Source: Winogradskyella tangerina
Lineage (GTDB): Bacteria; Bacteroidota; Bacteroidia; Flavobacteriales; Flavobacteriaceae
Reading direction: 5' to 3'
Length of the DNA stretch: 64,000 bases
Assembly (NCBI RefSeq): GCF_003260205.1
Contig: NZ_QERF01000005.1
Coordinates: 186,001-250,000, forward strand
The notes beneath the pieces are model-generated. The model was not told where the DNA came from. It saw only the letters and a list, made by a program, of their open reading frames with translations, and made no database searches. Shown piece by piece: positions 36,455 to 44,970 of the stretch. Numbering within the stretch: the stretch's first letter is position 1; each line of letters opens with the position of its first letter. The position numbers were made by a program, and so were the translations under genes.

Positions 36455-37072
36455 ATGAGAAAACGGTTGTCCATAGTAATTATGCTGTTAATTTTTGGTT
36501 GTGTTCGCCCTGCGAAAACACCGCATTTAACGGTAACAACTCCAGCAGAGGATAAAACTTCGATGGAAATCAATACTTTAGAAGTTCTTAAAAGCGACCT
36601 TGAGTTAAATCAGATTGAAGGCAGATGGTATTATAAGGGAAAACGATATAATGGCTATGCCTTAAAGTTTCATTCAAATGGCATTTTAGGTGAGCGTTTA
36701 GGTTTTATTAATGGTAGCCGAGAAGGATTGGCTCAACAGTGGTCTGCAAATGGTGTGTTAAGAGTGGAATGCACTTACCGTAATAATCGCTTAGATGGTC
36801 TTTACAAAACTTGGTGGGAAAATGCAGAGCGCTCAAAGGAAGCTCATTATGAGAGTGGAATATTGAATGGTGAAGAGAAGCAATGGTATCCTAATGGACA
36901 GCTTGCAAAGTTGAGGAATATCGTTAACGGAAAGGAAGAAGGTCTTCAAAAAGGCTGGTTGAAGAGCGGAAAAATATATGTTAATTACGAAGTAAAAAAT
37001 GGTCGTATTTATGGGATGCGACGTACCAATTTATGTTATCAATTAGAAGATGAAGTGGTTAAAAGAGATTAG
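36455..37072 (+). CDS. YwqK/MORN-like repeat lipoprotein
   Basis: 205 residues from ATG 36455, giving lipoprotein signal MRKRLSIVIMLLIFGC; the longer frame from 36320 overlaps the upstream gene and is unlikely. The mature part (about 55-190) contains repeating units of the type NG..L.GL...W..NG (GFINGSREGLAQQWSANG, HYESGILNGEEKQWYPNG, IVNGKEEGLQKGWLKSG). Databases often call these toxin-antitoxin YwqK antitoxins, but nothing here supports a toxin partner. Its end overlaps the SCO gene by 23 bp, so the pair is translated together. Confidence 0.75.
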   Translation: MRKRLSIVIMLLIFGCVRPAKTPHLTVTTPAEDKTSMEINTLEVLKSDLELNQIEGRWYYKGKRYNGYALKFHSNGILGERLGFINGSREGLAQQWSANGVLRVECTYRNNRLDGLYKTWWENAERSKEAHYESGILNGEEKQWYPNGQLAKLRNIVNGKEEGLQKGWLKSGKIYVNYEVKNGRIYGMRRTNLCYQLEDEVVKRD

Positions 37073-37730
37073 TCTAAAACGACTGAGTATTATTTTAGGA
37101 ATAATGTTGTTGGTAAATTGTGCTAATGACTCAAAGAACAAAGCCCATGCGCGTTTGGCTGAACTACCATATTATAATGAGGCTTCATTTACGCCTCATT
37201 GGTTGTCTTCAGAAAGCAACGAAGCCAAAATCTTTCATACGATACCTGATTTTCAATTAGTCAATCAGCTCGGGGATACTATCACACAGAAAACTTTTGA
37301 AAATAAAATATATGTCACCGATTTTTTCTTTGCCAGTTGCCCAGGCATATGTCCGCAAATGACAGGCAACATGTTTAAGTTACAAGAAGCATTTATCGAT
37401 GATGACGAGGTGGTCTTTCTGTCGCATTCCGTAACACCATCCTTGGACTCAGTTCCTGTGTTGAAGAATTATGCAAGAATTCATGGGGTTATCGCTAATA
37501 AATGGCATTTAGCAACTGGTGATCGTACTGAAATTTATAACCTTGGTAGAGAGGCCTACTTTGTAGAGAACGATCTGGATGAACCCAAAGACCTCGATGA
37601 TTTTTTACATACTGAAAACTTTATTTTGATCGATAAGGATAAGCATATACGTGGTATTTATAATGGTCTTAACAGGGCTTCGATGATGCAGTTGATTGAA
37701 GATATTAAGACCTTGAAAGCAGAAAAATAA
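37050..37730 (+). CDS. SCO1/SenC-family copper chaperone or thiol-redox lipoprotein
   Basis: 226 residues with lipobox region LLVNCAND. The thioredoxin-fold SCO domain (about 60-225) has the metal/redox Cys pair in ASCPGICPQMTGN and the conserved His in DDFLHTENFILID. SCO proteins deliver copper to the CuA site of cytochrome oxidase or keep its cysteines reduced. No oxidase gene is nearby; instead it follows YHYH and YwqK-like lipoprotein genes, overlapping the latter by 23 bp. Start 37050 is the only ATG ahead of the signal sequence. Confidence 0.88.
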   Translation: MKWLKEISLKRLSIILGIMLLVNCANDSKNKAHARLAELPYYNEASFTPHWLSSESNEAKIFHTIPDFQLVNQLGDTITQKTFENKIYVTDFFFASCPGICPQMTGNMFKLQEAFIDDDEVVFLSHSVTPSLDSVPVLKNYARIHGVIANKWHLATGDRTEIYNLGREAYFVENDLDEPKDLDDFLHTENFILIDKDKHIRGIYNGLNRASMMQLIEDIKTLKAEK

Positions 37731-37774
37731 CTTTGGTTAGTTAATGATTGATAGCTATTTTTATTGTTAATGTG

Positions 37775-37806
37775 AAAGGCTTTGCGGCTATGTCGTAAAG
37801 CTTTTC
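37775..37806 (+). terminator. Probable terminator after the SCO gene
   Basis: Imperfect stem AAAG(G)CTTTGCG / CGTAAAGCTTT with one bulge and a G-T pair, followed by TTCTATTTTT. It separates the YHYH-SCO unit from the BNR-repeat gene. Confidence 0.55.
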
Positions 37807-37829
37807 TATTTTTAATGAAAATTGAAATT

Positions 37830-38903
37830 ATGCGCATCTTACTTATTGTATTGTTAATTGTTGGGTTAGGTTTTTTTACAAACGATAAACCTTCAAAGAT
37901 TAGAACGATTTCAAAGGTTGAAATTGAACACCTTGTGATAGATTCTACACTCAATGTAAGAGCGCTAGAACTTATTGATACTGTTGGAATTGCTTATTTG
38001 ACTTCAAACGGAAAATTAGGTGCAATGATGAGACAGGAATTTGACTTTTCCGAAGAAATAAATAATGCCTTTCCGGTACAGATCGAGAACGATTCATTTC
38101 AACTAAACTTTAGGGCATTAGCAATGACAAAAAAGAACTGTTATGGCATTACTATTGGTTCTCCGGCACTTCTTTATTCGCTCGATGTAGATATTAAAAA
38201 GAACAAAATTGTTTATCGTGAAGATGACTCAAAAGCATTTTATGATTCTATGGATTTTTGGAACGATGAGGAAGGTATTGCTATAGGCGATCCCACGGGT
38301 GACTGCATGAGCATCATAATTACCAGAGATGGTGGAAACAGCTGGAATAAATTGTCTTGTGATGTTTTGCCAAAAGCGAATGAGGGTGAGGCCGCTTTTG
38401 CTGCTAGTGATACCAATATTGCCATTGTAGGGGACCGTACTTGGGTGGCAACAGGAGGGAAGACCAGTAGAATATTATATTCTCCTGATAAAGGTCGAAC
38501 CTGGGAAGCCTTTGATACACCGATTATTCAAGGAAAGGAAACGACAGATATGTATTCTATTGATTTTTATGACGAGAAAAATGGATTTGCAATTGGAGGT
38601 GATTATACAAAAGCTGATGATAAAATAGCCAATAAGATCAGAACAAAAGATGGTGGCAAAACCTGGGAAGTAGTTGCAGATGGACAAGGACCTGGTTATA
38701 GAAGCTGTGTGCAATATATCCCTAATAGTGACGGTAAAGAACTTGTAGCCATTGGATTTAAAGGGATCGATTACAGTAGCGATGCGGGAGAAACTTGGAA
38801 GCATCTCAGTGACGAAGGCTACTATACAATAAGGATTTTAAACGATTCTATTGCTTATGCCGCAGGGAATAGACGTATAAGTAAACTAACTTTTAGTGAA
38901 TAA
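37830..38903 (+). CDS. Exported BNR/YCF48-like beta-propeller protein
   Basis: 357 residues from ATG 37830 (MRILLIVLLIVGLGFFTND); ATG 37815 is an alternative. At least four Asp-box/BNR motifs are visible: TRDGGNSWNKL, SPDKGRTWEAF, TKDGGKTWEVV, SSDAGETWKHL. These form a sialidase-like or YCF48-like propeller. No glycosidase active-site residues were recognised, so sialidase activity is not claimed. Some databases label such proteins oxidoreductases without evidence. It follows the SCO operon after a likely terminator and shares a bidirectional terminator with the convergent Spy-like gene. Confidence 0.8.
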   Translation: MRILLIVLLIVGLGFFTNDKPSKIRTISKVEIEHLVIDSTLNVRALELIDTVGIAYLTSNGKLGAMMRQEFDFSEEINNAFPVQIENDSFQLNFRALAMTKKNCYGITIGSPALLYSLDVDIKKNKIVYREDDSKAFYDSMDFWNDEEGIAIGDPTGDCMSIIITRDGGNSWNKLSCDVLPKANEGEAAFAASDTNIAIVGDRTWVATGGKTSRILYSPDKGRTWEAFDTPIIQGKETTDMYSIDFYDEKNGFAIGGDYTKADDKIANKIRTKDGGKTWEVVADGQGPGYRSCVQYIPNSDGKELVAIGFKGIDYSSDAGETWKHLSDEGYYTIRILNDSIAYAAGNRRISKLTFSE

Positions 38904-38930
38904 AAAAAGAGGCCAACAGGCCTCTTTTTT
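38903..38930. terminator. Bidirectional terminator between BNR and Spy-like genes
   Basis: Symmetric hairpin AAAAGAGGCC-AACA-GGCCTCTTTT with A-run and T-run on the two sides. The hairpin covers the 3' ends of both convergent genes. Confidence 0.88.
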
Positions 38931-39381
38931 AGTTTTTCTTGTTACGTCTACGCTCTCGAAATTCTTTTAGTTTATCGAGTAAGATCTGATTAAACTGATC
39001 TTCAGCGGCTTTAAGTCTTATGATCTTTTTTGCTGAAATCACCTTTTTAAGATCTTGAACTAGTTCTAAATTGGCATTGTGGGTATCGGTTTCGGCTTCC
39101 ATAACTTTATCTAAAATTTCTTCAGCGCGTTTGTCTGTAACATCACCGCTACGCATTTCTTTCTTTAATGGCCTTAAAACCTTCGATTTAATTTCTTCAA
39201 CTTTGGCTTCAAATGCATTATAAATAGGCCAGAATTGCTGAGCTTCTTCAGTTGTGAGTTGAAGCTTGTCTGTTAGAAAAGCAATTTTTTGCGCCCTTAT
39301 TCTTTCTTGCATTTTCTCACCCATCTGAGCATAGCTCGAAAAGCCGATCATTAATGTTAGAAGTAGGATTAATTTTTTCAT
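38929..39381 (-). CDS. Spy-like periplasmic helical protein, cassette 2
   Basis: 150 residues with signal peptide MKKLILLLTLMIGFSSYAQ. The mature protein is almost all helix with an LTxxEAQQFWPIYN motif (LQLTTEEAQQFWPIYNAF), typical of Spy/LTxxQ-like sensors and periplasmic chaperones in Bacteroidetes. The C-terminus is basic (RERRRNKKN). It is the third gene of a sigma/membrane protein/Spy-like cassette that mirrors 32493-33940. It probably senses or buffers misfolded protein or metal in the periplasm and feeds the anti-sigma circuit. Confidence 0.75.
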   Translation of the reverse strand: MKKLILLLTLMIGFSSYAQMGEKMQERIRAQKIAFLTDKLQLTTEEAQQFWPIYNAFEAKVEEIKSKVLRPLKKEMRSGDVTDKRAEEILDKVMEAETDTHNANLELVQDLKKVISAKKIIRLKAAEDQFNQILLDKLKEFRERRRNKKN

Positions 39382-39391
39382 TATAATATTT

Positions 39392-39892
39392 TTATTGTTG
39401 TAAAATAGATTCGATATCTGTGTTTTCTAATAAATAAGATTCTAGATTTTCTTCATCAAACTCAGTTTCTATGATGGTAAAATCTTCTTCAAGTATTTCT
39501 GCATCCATCAATAATTCTGCTAATTCATAGCTATCTAAATCACTTTCTTGAAAATAGGTTTCTACCATTTCAACAGAAATCTCGTCATTAGAAGAGTTGA
39601 TAAATACAGCTATCATTAAGATCAATGACGCAGCAATACCTGCTACGTAATAGAGGGTTTTACGACTACTTAATTTAATTACAGGCGTCTCTTCAGTCTT
39701 TACCTTGGCAATGATCTGATCATCGAGAGTATCAAAATAACCTTCAGGAACTTTAAACCCAGATTCATCAACACCTTGAATTTGTTTCTCCTGATCTAAA
39801 CGCTCAAAAAGCTTATCTTCAAAAGAATCAAAGTATTGGTCTGGAGTTTTAAACCCCGTCGACTTGATGTTATGTAATTTATCGTTTTTCAT
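39392..39892 (-). CDS. Single-span membrane protein, probable anti-sigma-like factor, cassette 2
   Basis: 166 residues from ATG 39892, which has AGGAAC 8 bp upstream; an ATG seven codons earlier is possible. The N-terminal cytoplasmic part carries two related GF..P..YFDS.ed motifs (STGFKTPDQYFDSFEDKL and ESGFKVPEGYFDTLDDQI), an internal repeat. One transmembrane span (about 90-105, LYYVAGIAASLILMIAVF) leads to a very acidic C-terminal tail. It lies 71 bp after the ECF sigma gene and 10 bp before the Spy-like gene, so an anti-sigma role is inferred from order and topology. Confidence 0.68.
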   Translation of the reverse strand: MKNDKLHNIKSTGFKTPDQYFDSFEDKLFERLDQEKQIQGVDESGFKVPEGYFDTLDDQIIAKVKTEETPVIKLSSRKTLYYVAGIAASLILMIAVFINSSNDEISVEMVETYFQESDLDSYELAELLMDAEILEEDFTIIETEFDEENLESYLLENTDIESILQQ

Positions 39893-39963
39893 CGTTTGTT
39901 CCTGATTAATCAAGAATCGTTTAATTTTATTCTAATGCTTTGACTTCAAAATAATAAAATGGT

Positions 39964-40506
39964 TTAATCTGAAGTTAAAAAGCTTTCTATTTTTTTCACT
40001 GCTATATGATAGGACGCCTTTAAAGAGCCTTCACTTGTTTCTAAAATTTCCGCGATCTCTTTGTATTTTAAGTCGTCAAAATATTTCATATTAAATACCA
40101 GCTGTTGCTTCTGTGGCAAGGTAGCTATAGCTTTCTGTAATTTAAGTTGAATCGCTTCACCTTCAAAATAAACATCTGCTTTTAAATTATTTATGGCCAA
40201 GTTTTGATGTTCTTCATTTGTTATTTGAAGACGCTTGGCATTCTTATTTATATGGGTGATGGATTCGTTTGTCGCTATACGATAAAGCCACGAGTACAAT
40301 TTACTGTCACCTTTAAATTTATCGATACTGCGATAAACTTTAATAAAGGTATTCTGAAGCACATCATCCGCATCATCATGAGAGATCACAATCTTACGAA
40401 CATGCCAATATAAACGTTCTTTATAGAGCTGCAACAGTTCTTTAAAAGCCGTTTCTTTAGACTTGGGGTCTTTAAGGCGTGATATGAATTCAGTTTCGTT
40501 GATCAA
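39964..40506 (-). CDS. ECF-type RNA polymerase sigma factor, cassette 2
   Basis: 180 residues. Region 2 appears as DDADDVLQNTFIKVYRSIDKFKG and LYSWLYRIATNESITHI; region 4 as LPQKQQLVFNMKYFDDLKYKEIAEIL with EGSLKASYHIAVKK as the recognition helix. No in-frame ATG is found near the N-terminus; TTG at 40506 gives the expected family start (INETEFISRLKD). It heads a three-gene unit with a membrane protein and a Spy-like protein. It differs clearly from the cassette 1 sigma, so the two are distant paralogs rather than recent copies. Confidence 0.9.
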   Translation of the reverse strand: MINETEFISRLKDPKSKETAFKELLQLYKERLYWHVRKIVISHDDADDVLQNTFIKVYRSIDKFKGDSKLYSWLYRIATNESITHINKNAKRLQITNEEHQNLAINNLKADVYFEGEAIQLKLQKAIATLPQKQQLVFNMKYFDDLKYKEIAEILETSEGSLKASYHIAVKKIESFLTSD

Positions 40507-40661
40507 GTATAAAACTTTGCTAATTAGACTATAAAAAGTCTGAAAAGTTTAAAGGTAAAAAATATATTTTTTCGCTTTTTGAAATTATTACTGATAATCA
40601 GATAGTTATATTAATTTTAATCGACTAAAAGCAAAAAAATACGATAAAAAGCATTTTTTTC

Positions 40662-40692
40662 TTGGTTTATAGTATTATTTATTATATGTTTG
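40662..40692 (+). promoter_or_regulatory. Promoter of the 40.7-kb small RNA candidate
   Basis: TTG (40662-40664), 20-bp spacer, TATGTTTG (40685-40692): a full Bacteroidetes promoter match. The predicted start is about 40698. The spacer length equals that of the small-RNA promoter downstream of purL. Confidence 0.6.
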
Positions 40693-40697
40693 ACACA

Positions 40698-40776
40698 GCT
40701 TAACCTATTAACTGTTATCAGTTCCCCAAATCTGGTAACAAAATGAGAAGGGTGCATGTAAAAGTGCACCCTTTTT
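40698..40776 (+). ncRNA. Candidate small RNA of about 80 nt
   Basis: Between a consensus promoter and a strong terminator lies a short transcript with a 9-bp hairpin, TGTTATCAG (40713-40721) with CTGGTAACA (40732-40740; one G-U pair). Its 10-nt loop contains CCCC. The terminator hairpin GGGTGCA/TGCACCC follows 8 nt later. No coding gene fits; a possible 11-codon ORF from 40743 lies inside the terminator stem and is unlikely. An exposed C-rich loop is a common seed in regulatory RNAs. The next gene has its own promoter downstream of the terminator, so this is not simply its leader. Confidence 0.55.
40748..40776 (+). terminator. Terminator of the 40.7-kb small RNA candidate
   Basis: Perfect stem GGGTGCA / TGCACCC (with outer A-T pairs), 8-nt loop, five to six T. 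No + strand protein gene lies upstream for it to serve. Confidence 0.85.
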
Positions 40777-40832
40777 GATTTTGTAAAGCTTCTATTTACC
40801 TTTTAAATAAAGGTTTACCCTGACTTTATTTT

Positions 40833-40861
40833 TTGATTAAAGTGGAATTATCGTAACTTCG
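40833..40861 (+). promoter_or_regulatory. Promoter of the small exported protein at 40888
   Basis: TTG (40833-40835), 18-bp spacer, TAACTTCG (40854-40861), one base off the TAnnTTTG consensus. It leaves a leader of about 20 nt before the ATG. Confidence 0.5.
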
Positions 40862-40887
40862 AAAAAATATTGCTTTAAGATCATAAG

Positions 40888-41334
40888 ATGATGAAACTAT
40901 TTTCCCTACTTTTTTCATTAATGTTGCCTGCGTTAATATTTGCTCAAGTTGGCATAAATACTACCGACCCTCAAAGTACACTGGATATTAATGGTACGCT
41001 TTCAGTTAAACATACTAAATTAGAACCTACAGACGCAACACTTCAGGATATTGATGATGGTGTATATTTTTCTATAGATCCTTTTTCGTCTGGTCAACAA
41101 TTCCGCTTACCCGACGCAACTGCCTATCCTGGAAGGATATATATTTTAAGAAATATTGATAATAGTAATGATGCTTCAATTATTACACTAGGTACTGGCG
41201 TTGAATTTTTTGCTGGAAATAATAGTACCACAGGGACAACTAGTGTTACCTTAAGTGGTTCCAATATAACTACAAAAACGTTAATATTTATTAGTGATGG
41301 TGAGAACTGGACCTACGGGCACTTAGGTTTCTAG
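40888..41334 (+). CDS. Small exported protein with phage-tail-like N-terminal motif
   Basis: 148 residues with signal peptide ending in IFAQ. The mature N-terminus VGINTTDPQSTLDINGTLSV is a motif seen at the start of many flavobacterial exported proteins that resemble tail-fibre or trimeric adhesin stalks. The rest (IYILRNIDNSNDASIITLGT, SVTLSGSNITTKTLIF) is beta-rich with repeated Thr/Ser/Asn. No catalytic motif is seen. It has its own promoter and ends 2 bp before a convergent ABC exporter gene. Function unknown; a surface role is only inferred. Confidence 0.65.
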   Translation: MMKLFSLLFSLMLPALIFAQVGINTTDPQSTLDINGTLSVKHTKLEPTDATLQDIDDGVYFSIDPFSSGQQFRLPDATAYPGRIYILRNIDNSNDASIITLGTGVEFFAGNNSTTGTTSVTLSGSNITTKTLIFISDGENWTYGHLGF

Positions 41335-41336
41335 CT

Positions 41337-43166
41337 TTAATCAAAACTCTGCATCTCCACAAGCTTCTTATAAACACCGTTCTGTGTTATTAATTCTGAG
41401 TGCGTTCCGTGTTCGGCAATTTCACCTTTTTGCATAACCACAATAACATCTGCATTTTGAATAGTAGATAAACGATGCGCAATAACAATAGATGTTCTGT
41501 TCTTCATCATATTTTCGAGCGCTTCCTGAACCAGACGTTCACTTTCCGTATCTAATGCTGAAGTAGCCTCATCTAAGATCATAATTGGCGGATTTTTCAG
41601 CACGGCACGCGCAATACTCAATCGCTGCTTTTGTCCACCAGATAATTTATTGCCCGAATCTCCGATATTAGTTTCTATGCCTTGAGGAAGATCCTTTACA
41701 AATTCCCATGCGTTAGCAACTTTCAAAGCGTCTTCTATTTCTTTATCAGAGGCATCTTCTTTCCCGAGAAGAATGTTGTTTTTAATACTGTCATTAAATA
41801 AAATAGAATCTTGCGTAACAATTCCCATGAGGTTTCGAACAGAGTGTTTCGTAAGATCTTTAATATTAATATCATCAATGCTGATGCTGCCTTCATTTAC
41901 ATCATAAAAACGGGTAACCAAATTCGCAATGGTACTTTTTCCACTTCCCGATTGGCCAACAAGAGCAACACTTTTTCCTTTCGGAACAATCAATGAGAAA
42001 TTCTTTAAAACGAAATCCTCTTCGTATTTAAACGAAATATTATTCAGGCTGATTTGCGATTCAAAAGTCTCCTTTGTTTTAGCATCAGGCGCATCCTGAA
42101 GAGGTGAAACTGTATTTAATACTTCTAACACACGTTCAGCAGCGGCATTACCTTTTTTAACGCTGTAGCTTGCCTTACTTATGGCCTTTGCAGGTGTTAA
42201 TATGTTATAGGCTAATCCCATGTAAGCAATAAACGAACTGCCGTCTAGAGTTCCGTCAATAAGTACCATACGGCCACCATACCACAATAATATTGCAATC
42301 ACCGTGATTCCTAAAAATTCACTAGTCGGAGATGCGAAATTTTGGCGATTAAGGAGTTTATTCGAGAAGTTGTAAAAACGCTCGGTGGAGCCTTTGAATT
42401 TGTTTAAAAAGGTTCCTTCAGCATTGAAGCCTTTAATCACTTTTAGGCCGCCTAGAGTTTCTTCAATAATTGAAAGAAATGTGCCTTGTTCTTTTTGAAC
42501 ACGATCAGATTTTTTCTTTAGAGACTTGCCAATTCTTGAAATTATGAACCCAGAGATCGGAATGAAAATAAATACGAACAATGTCAGTTTCGCACTTATT
42601 AATAGCATCATCACGATCGTGAAAATGATGGTCAACGGTTCTCTTACAATCAACTCCAAGATAGAAAGAAATGAACTTTGAATCTCTTGTACATCGTTAG
42701 ATATCCTAGCTATTGTATCACCTTTTCGCTTTTCAGAATAAAATGAAATAGGCAATTCGGTGATTTTCTTGAAAATGGCATTTCTAAGATCTTTGAGGAC
42801 TCCATTGCGCAGAAACGTAATGAAATACATCGCTAAATAATTAAATATATTCTTTAAAAAGAATAATACAATTACCAATGAAATAACCAATAAAAGTGCT
42901 TTTGAAGCGTCGTCACTCGCATTTTGATTCACCTGAAACGCCATATAGTCCTTAAAATAATCCATGGTATTGGTTATGCCTTGCCACTCAGGTTTTGTTG
43001 TAACTTCTTTGATTGATGGCTTGGCAAAAAGCACATCGAGCATTGGAATGAGTGCAATAAAGGACAATGCGCTAAAAAAAGCGTAAAAAATATTACAAAC
43101 AATATTTAGAATTGCAAAACTTTTGTAAGGCCTTGCAAAGCCGATGATTTGCTTAAAATAATTCAT
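41337..43166 (-). CDS. MsbA-like ABC exporter (permease-ATPase fusion)
   Basis: 609 residues. The N-terminal ABC_membrane domain (about 15-330) has six transmembrane segments; the C-terminal ATPase has Walker A GQSGSGKST (near 400), the signature LSGGQKQRLSIARA and Walker B IMILDEATSALD, with the switch His in IVIAHRLSTI. The half-transporter works as a dimer. Close relatives export lipid A or drugs. It lies 3 bp after a phosphosugar mutase gene on the same strand. An MsbA role fits the lack of another exporter here but is not proved. Confidence 0.85.
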   Translation of the reverse strand: MNYFKQIIGFARPYKSFAILNIVCNIFYAFFSALSFIALIPMLDVLFAKPSIKEVTTKPEWQGITNTMDYFKDYMAFQVNQNASDDASKALLLVISLVIVLFFLKNIFNYLAMYFITFLRNGVLKDLRNAIFKKITELPISFYSEKRKGDTIARISNDVQEIQSSFLSILELIVREPLTIIFTIVMMLLISAKLTLFVFIFIPISGFIISRIGKSLKKKSDRVQKEQGTFLSIIEETLGGLKVIKGFNAEGTFLNKFKGSTERFYNFSNKLLNRQNFASPTSEFLGITVIAILLWYGGRMVLIDGTLDGSSFIAYMGLAYNILTPAKAISKASYSVKKGNAAAERVLEVLNTVSPLQDAPDAKTKETFESQISLNNISFKYEEDFVLKNFSLIVPKGKSVALVGQSGSGKSTIANLVTRFYDVNEGSISIDDINIKDLTKHSVRNLMGIVTQDSILFNDSIKNNILLGKEDASDKEIEDALKVANAWEFVKDLPQGIETNIGDSGNKLSGGQKQRLSIARAVLKNPPIMILDEATSALDTESERLVQEALENMMKNRTSIVIAHRLSTIQNADVIVVMQKGEIAEHGTHSELITQNGVYKKLVEMQSFD

Positions 43167-43169
43167 GCA

Positions 43170-44897
43170 TTATAAATTCATATCCTTAAGGATAGCGTCA
43201 ATTTTGTCTTCCAATAATTGCTCCGTTTCATTAAAAGCAGACACATTGTCAAGTTTGGTATTAACGCTTATATAGAATTTTATCTTTGGTTCAGTACCAC
43301 TTGGTCTTAATGCGATTTTACTACCGTCCTCGGTATAGTAGATAAGCACATTCGATTTTGGGATATCGATAGGTTCTTCAGTACCTTGGACCATATCCTT
43401 TGCAATTGAAAGCTGATAGTCTTCTACACGAACCACTTTTGAGCCGTTTAATTCTTTGAATGGGTTCTCTCTAGAATCGATCATTATCTGCTTAATCTCC
43501 TGTGCACCCTCAATACCTTTTTTTGTGAGTGAAACTAATCGTTCTTTATAGAATCCGTGTTCTAAATAAAGATCGATTAAAGATTCGTACATGGTTTTAC
43601 CTTGGGCCTTAGCTTGTGCAGCAATTTCGCAGGCCAATAGAGTAGAAGTAACTGCATCTTTATCTCTAACGAAATCGCCAACCATGAATCCAAAACTTTC
43701 TTCACCACCACCGATAAAATCGAGTTCAGGAAAATCCTTGATCATCTTCGCGATCCATTTAAAACCAGTTAAGCCAATTTTACATTCTACGCCATAAGCA
43801 CTGGCCAATACAGACATCATAGGTGTAGAAACTATTGTAGAACCGATAAATTCATTACCATTAATTTTACCTGCATTTTTCCATTGTTTCAGCAAGAAAT
43901 CAGTCATAAGTAGCATGGTTTGGTTTCCATTCAGAATAACGAGTTCGTTTTCTAAATTTCTCACTACAACACCTAAACGATCACAATCAGGATCGGTACC
44001 AATAACAATATCACCATCAACTTTATCTGCCAATTCAACAGCCATTTTTAAAGCTCCTGGTTCTTCTGGATTTGGTGACACCACTGTTGGAAAATCACCA
44101 TTGGGTTCTGCTTGTTCATCTACGATATGAACGTTGGTATAGCCGGCACGCTTTAAAGTCTCAGGTATTGACATAATCGACGTACCATGCAAGGATGTGA
44201 AAACAATATTCAGGTTTTGTCGTGCTTCAGGAGACGTGTTAAAACTTCCATTTTTTATGGATGAATTAATAAATACTTCATCGACATCTTTTCCTATGTA
44301 TTGAATTAAATCTGAATTCGATTCAAACTTAATTTCTGAATAATCTAGTTTGTTTATTTCAGCAATAATTTCAGCATCTTGAGGCGGAACAAGCTGCCCA
44401 CCATCTTGCCAGTAAACTTTGTAACCGTTGTATTCTGGCGGGTTGTGAGATGCCGTTAATACAATACCGCAATGACATCCTAAATGTTTTAATGTGAAAG
44501 ACAATTCAGGCGTTGGTCTTAGATCTTCAAATAAATACACCTGAATGCCATTCGCTGAGAATACGTCGGCAACCACTTTGCCGAAAGTTTTACTGTTATG
44601 CCTGCAATCGTAAGCAATGGCGACCTTAATAGATTCGCCGGGAAATGTAGCCTTCAAATAGTTACTTAAGCCTTGAGTATTTTTTCCTAAGGTGTATTTA
44701 TTAATTTTATTGGTACCTAATCCCATGACTCCGCGCATACCGCCAGTACCAAATTCGAGGTCTTTATAAAAACTTTCTTCTAATCCTTTAGGATCGGAAG
44801 CGATCATATGCTTTATCTGTTCTTGTGTATCGTTATCAAACGTTGGTGTAAGCCAAGAATTGACTCGTTCTAAAATTTCAGGTTTAATATAAATCAT
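43170..44897 (-). CDS. Phosphoglucomutase/phosphomannomutase-type phospho-sugar mutase
   Basis: 575 residues of the alpha-D-phosphohexomutase family. The phosphoserine loop is [13 protein letters not shown], the metal loop DPDCDRLG, the sugar loop [12 protein letters not shown] and the phosphate loop [12 protein letters not shown]. Length and the GEESFG variant match the PgcA-type alpha-phosphoglucomutases. It interconverts hexose 1- and 6-phosphates for cell-wall and storage sugars. A TACATTTG -7-like element lies about 25 bp upstream. It is the first gene of a pair with the ABC exporter. Confidence 0.92.
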   Translation of the reverse strand: MIYIKPEILERVNSWLTPTFDNDTQEQIKHMIASDPKGLEESFYKDLEFGTGGMRGVMGLGTNKINKYTLGKNTQGLSNYLKATFPGESIKVAIAYDCRHNSKTFGKVVADVFSANGIQVYLFEDLRPTPELSFTLKHLGCHCGIVLTASHNPPEYNGYKVYWQDGGQLVPPQDAEIIAEINKLDYSEIKFESNSDLIQYIGKDVDEVFINSSIKNGSFNTSPEARQNLNIVFTSLHGTSIMSIPETLKRAGYTNVHIVDEQAEPNGDFPTVVSPNPEEPGALKMAVELADKVDGDIVIGTDPDCDRLGVVVRNLENELVILNGNQTMLLMTDFLLKQWKNAGKINGNEFIGSTIVSTPMMSVLASAYGVECKIGLTGFKWIAKMIKDFPELDFIGGGEESFGFMVGDFVRDKDAVTSTLLACEIAAQAKAQGKTMYESLIDLYLEHGFYKERLVSLTKKGIEGAQEIKQIMIDSRENPFKELNGSKVVRVEDYQLSIAKDMVQGTEEPIDIPKSNVLIYYTEDGSKIALRPSGTEPKIKFYISVNTKLDNVSAFNETEQLLEDKIDAILKDMNL

Positions 44898-44917
44898 GAG
44901 AAAGTATTATGGTAACA

Positions 44918-44925
44918 CAAATGTA
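44918..44925 (-). promoter_or_regulatory. Likely -7 element of the phosphosugar mutase gene
   Basis: TACATTTG on the - strand, 21 bp upstream of the ATG. No TTG at the expected -33 distance was seen, so support is moderate. Confidence 0.4.
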
Positions 44926-44970
44926 ATCAATCTTACAGATGCATGCTTAAATCTTATCGATATTTCTATG

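Larger units (their letters stand above)
40507..40887. other. 381-bp intergenic region with a small-RNA candidate and a promoter
   Basis: The first ~150 bp (40507-40655) is AT-rich with no recognised feature beyond the divergent upstream region of the sigma gene. After that come a promoter (40662-40692), a structured small-RNA candidate with terminator (40698-40776), and a second promoter (40833-40861) for the next gene. Confidence 0.6.

Noticed and set aside
36455..37072. Toxin-antitoxin system suggested by the YwqK family name
   Set aside because: No toxin-like gene is adjacent and the protein is a predicted lipoprotein among exported neighbours; the database name alone is not evidence.
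37830..38903. Sialidase
   Set aside because: Asp-box repeats occur in many propellers; the catalytic arginine triad and Tyr/Glu pair were not recognised.
40743..40778. An 11-codon leader peptide in the small-RNA candidate
   Set aside because: It overlaps the terminator stem entirely and lacks any amino-acid bias that would indicate attenuation.
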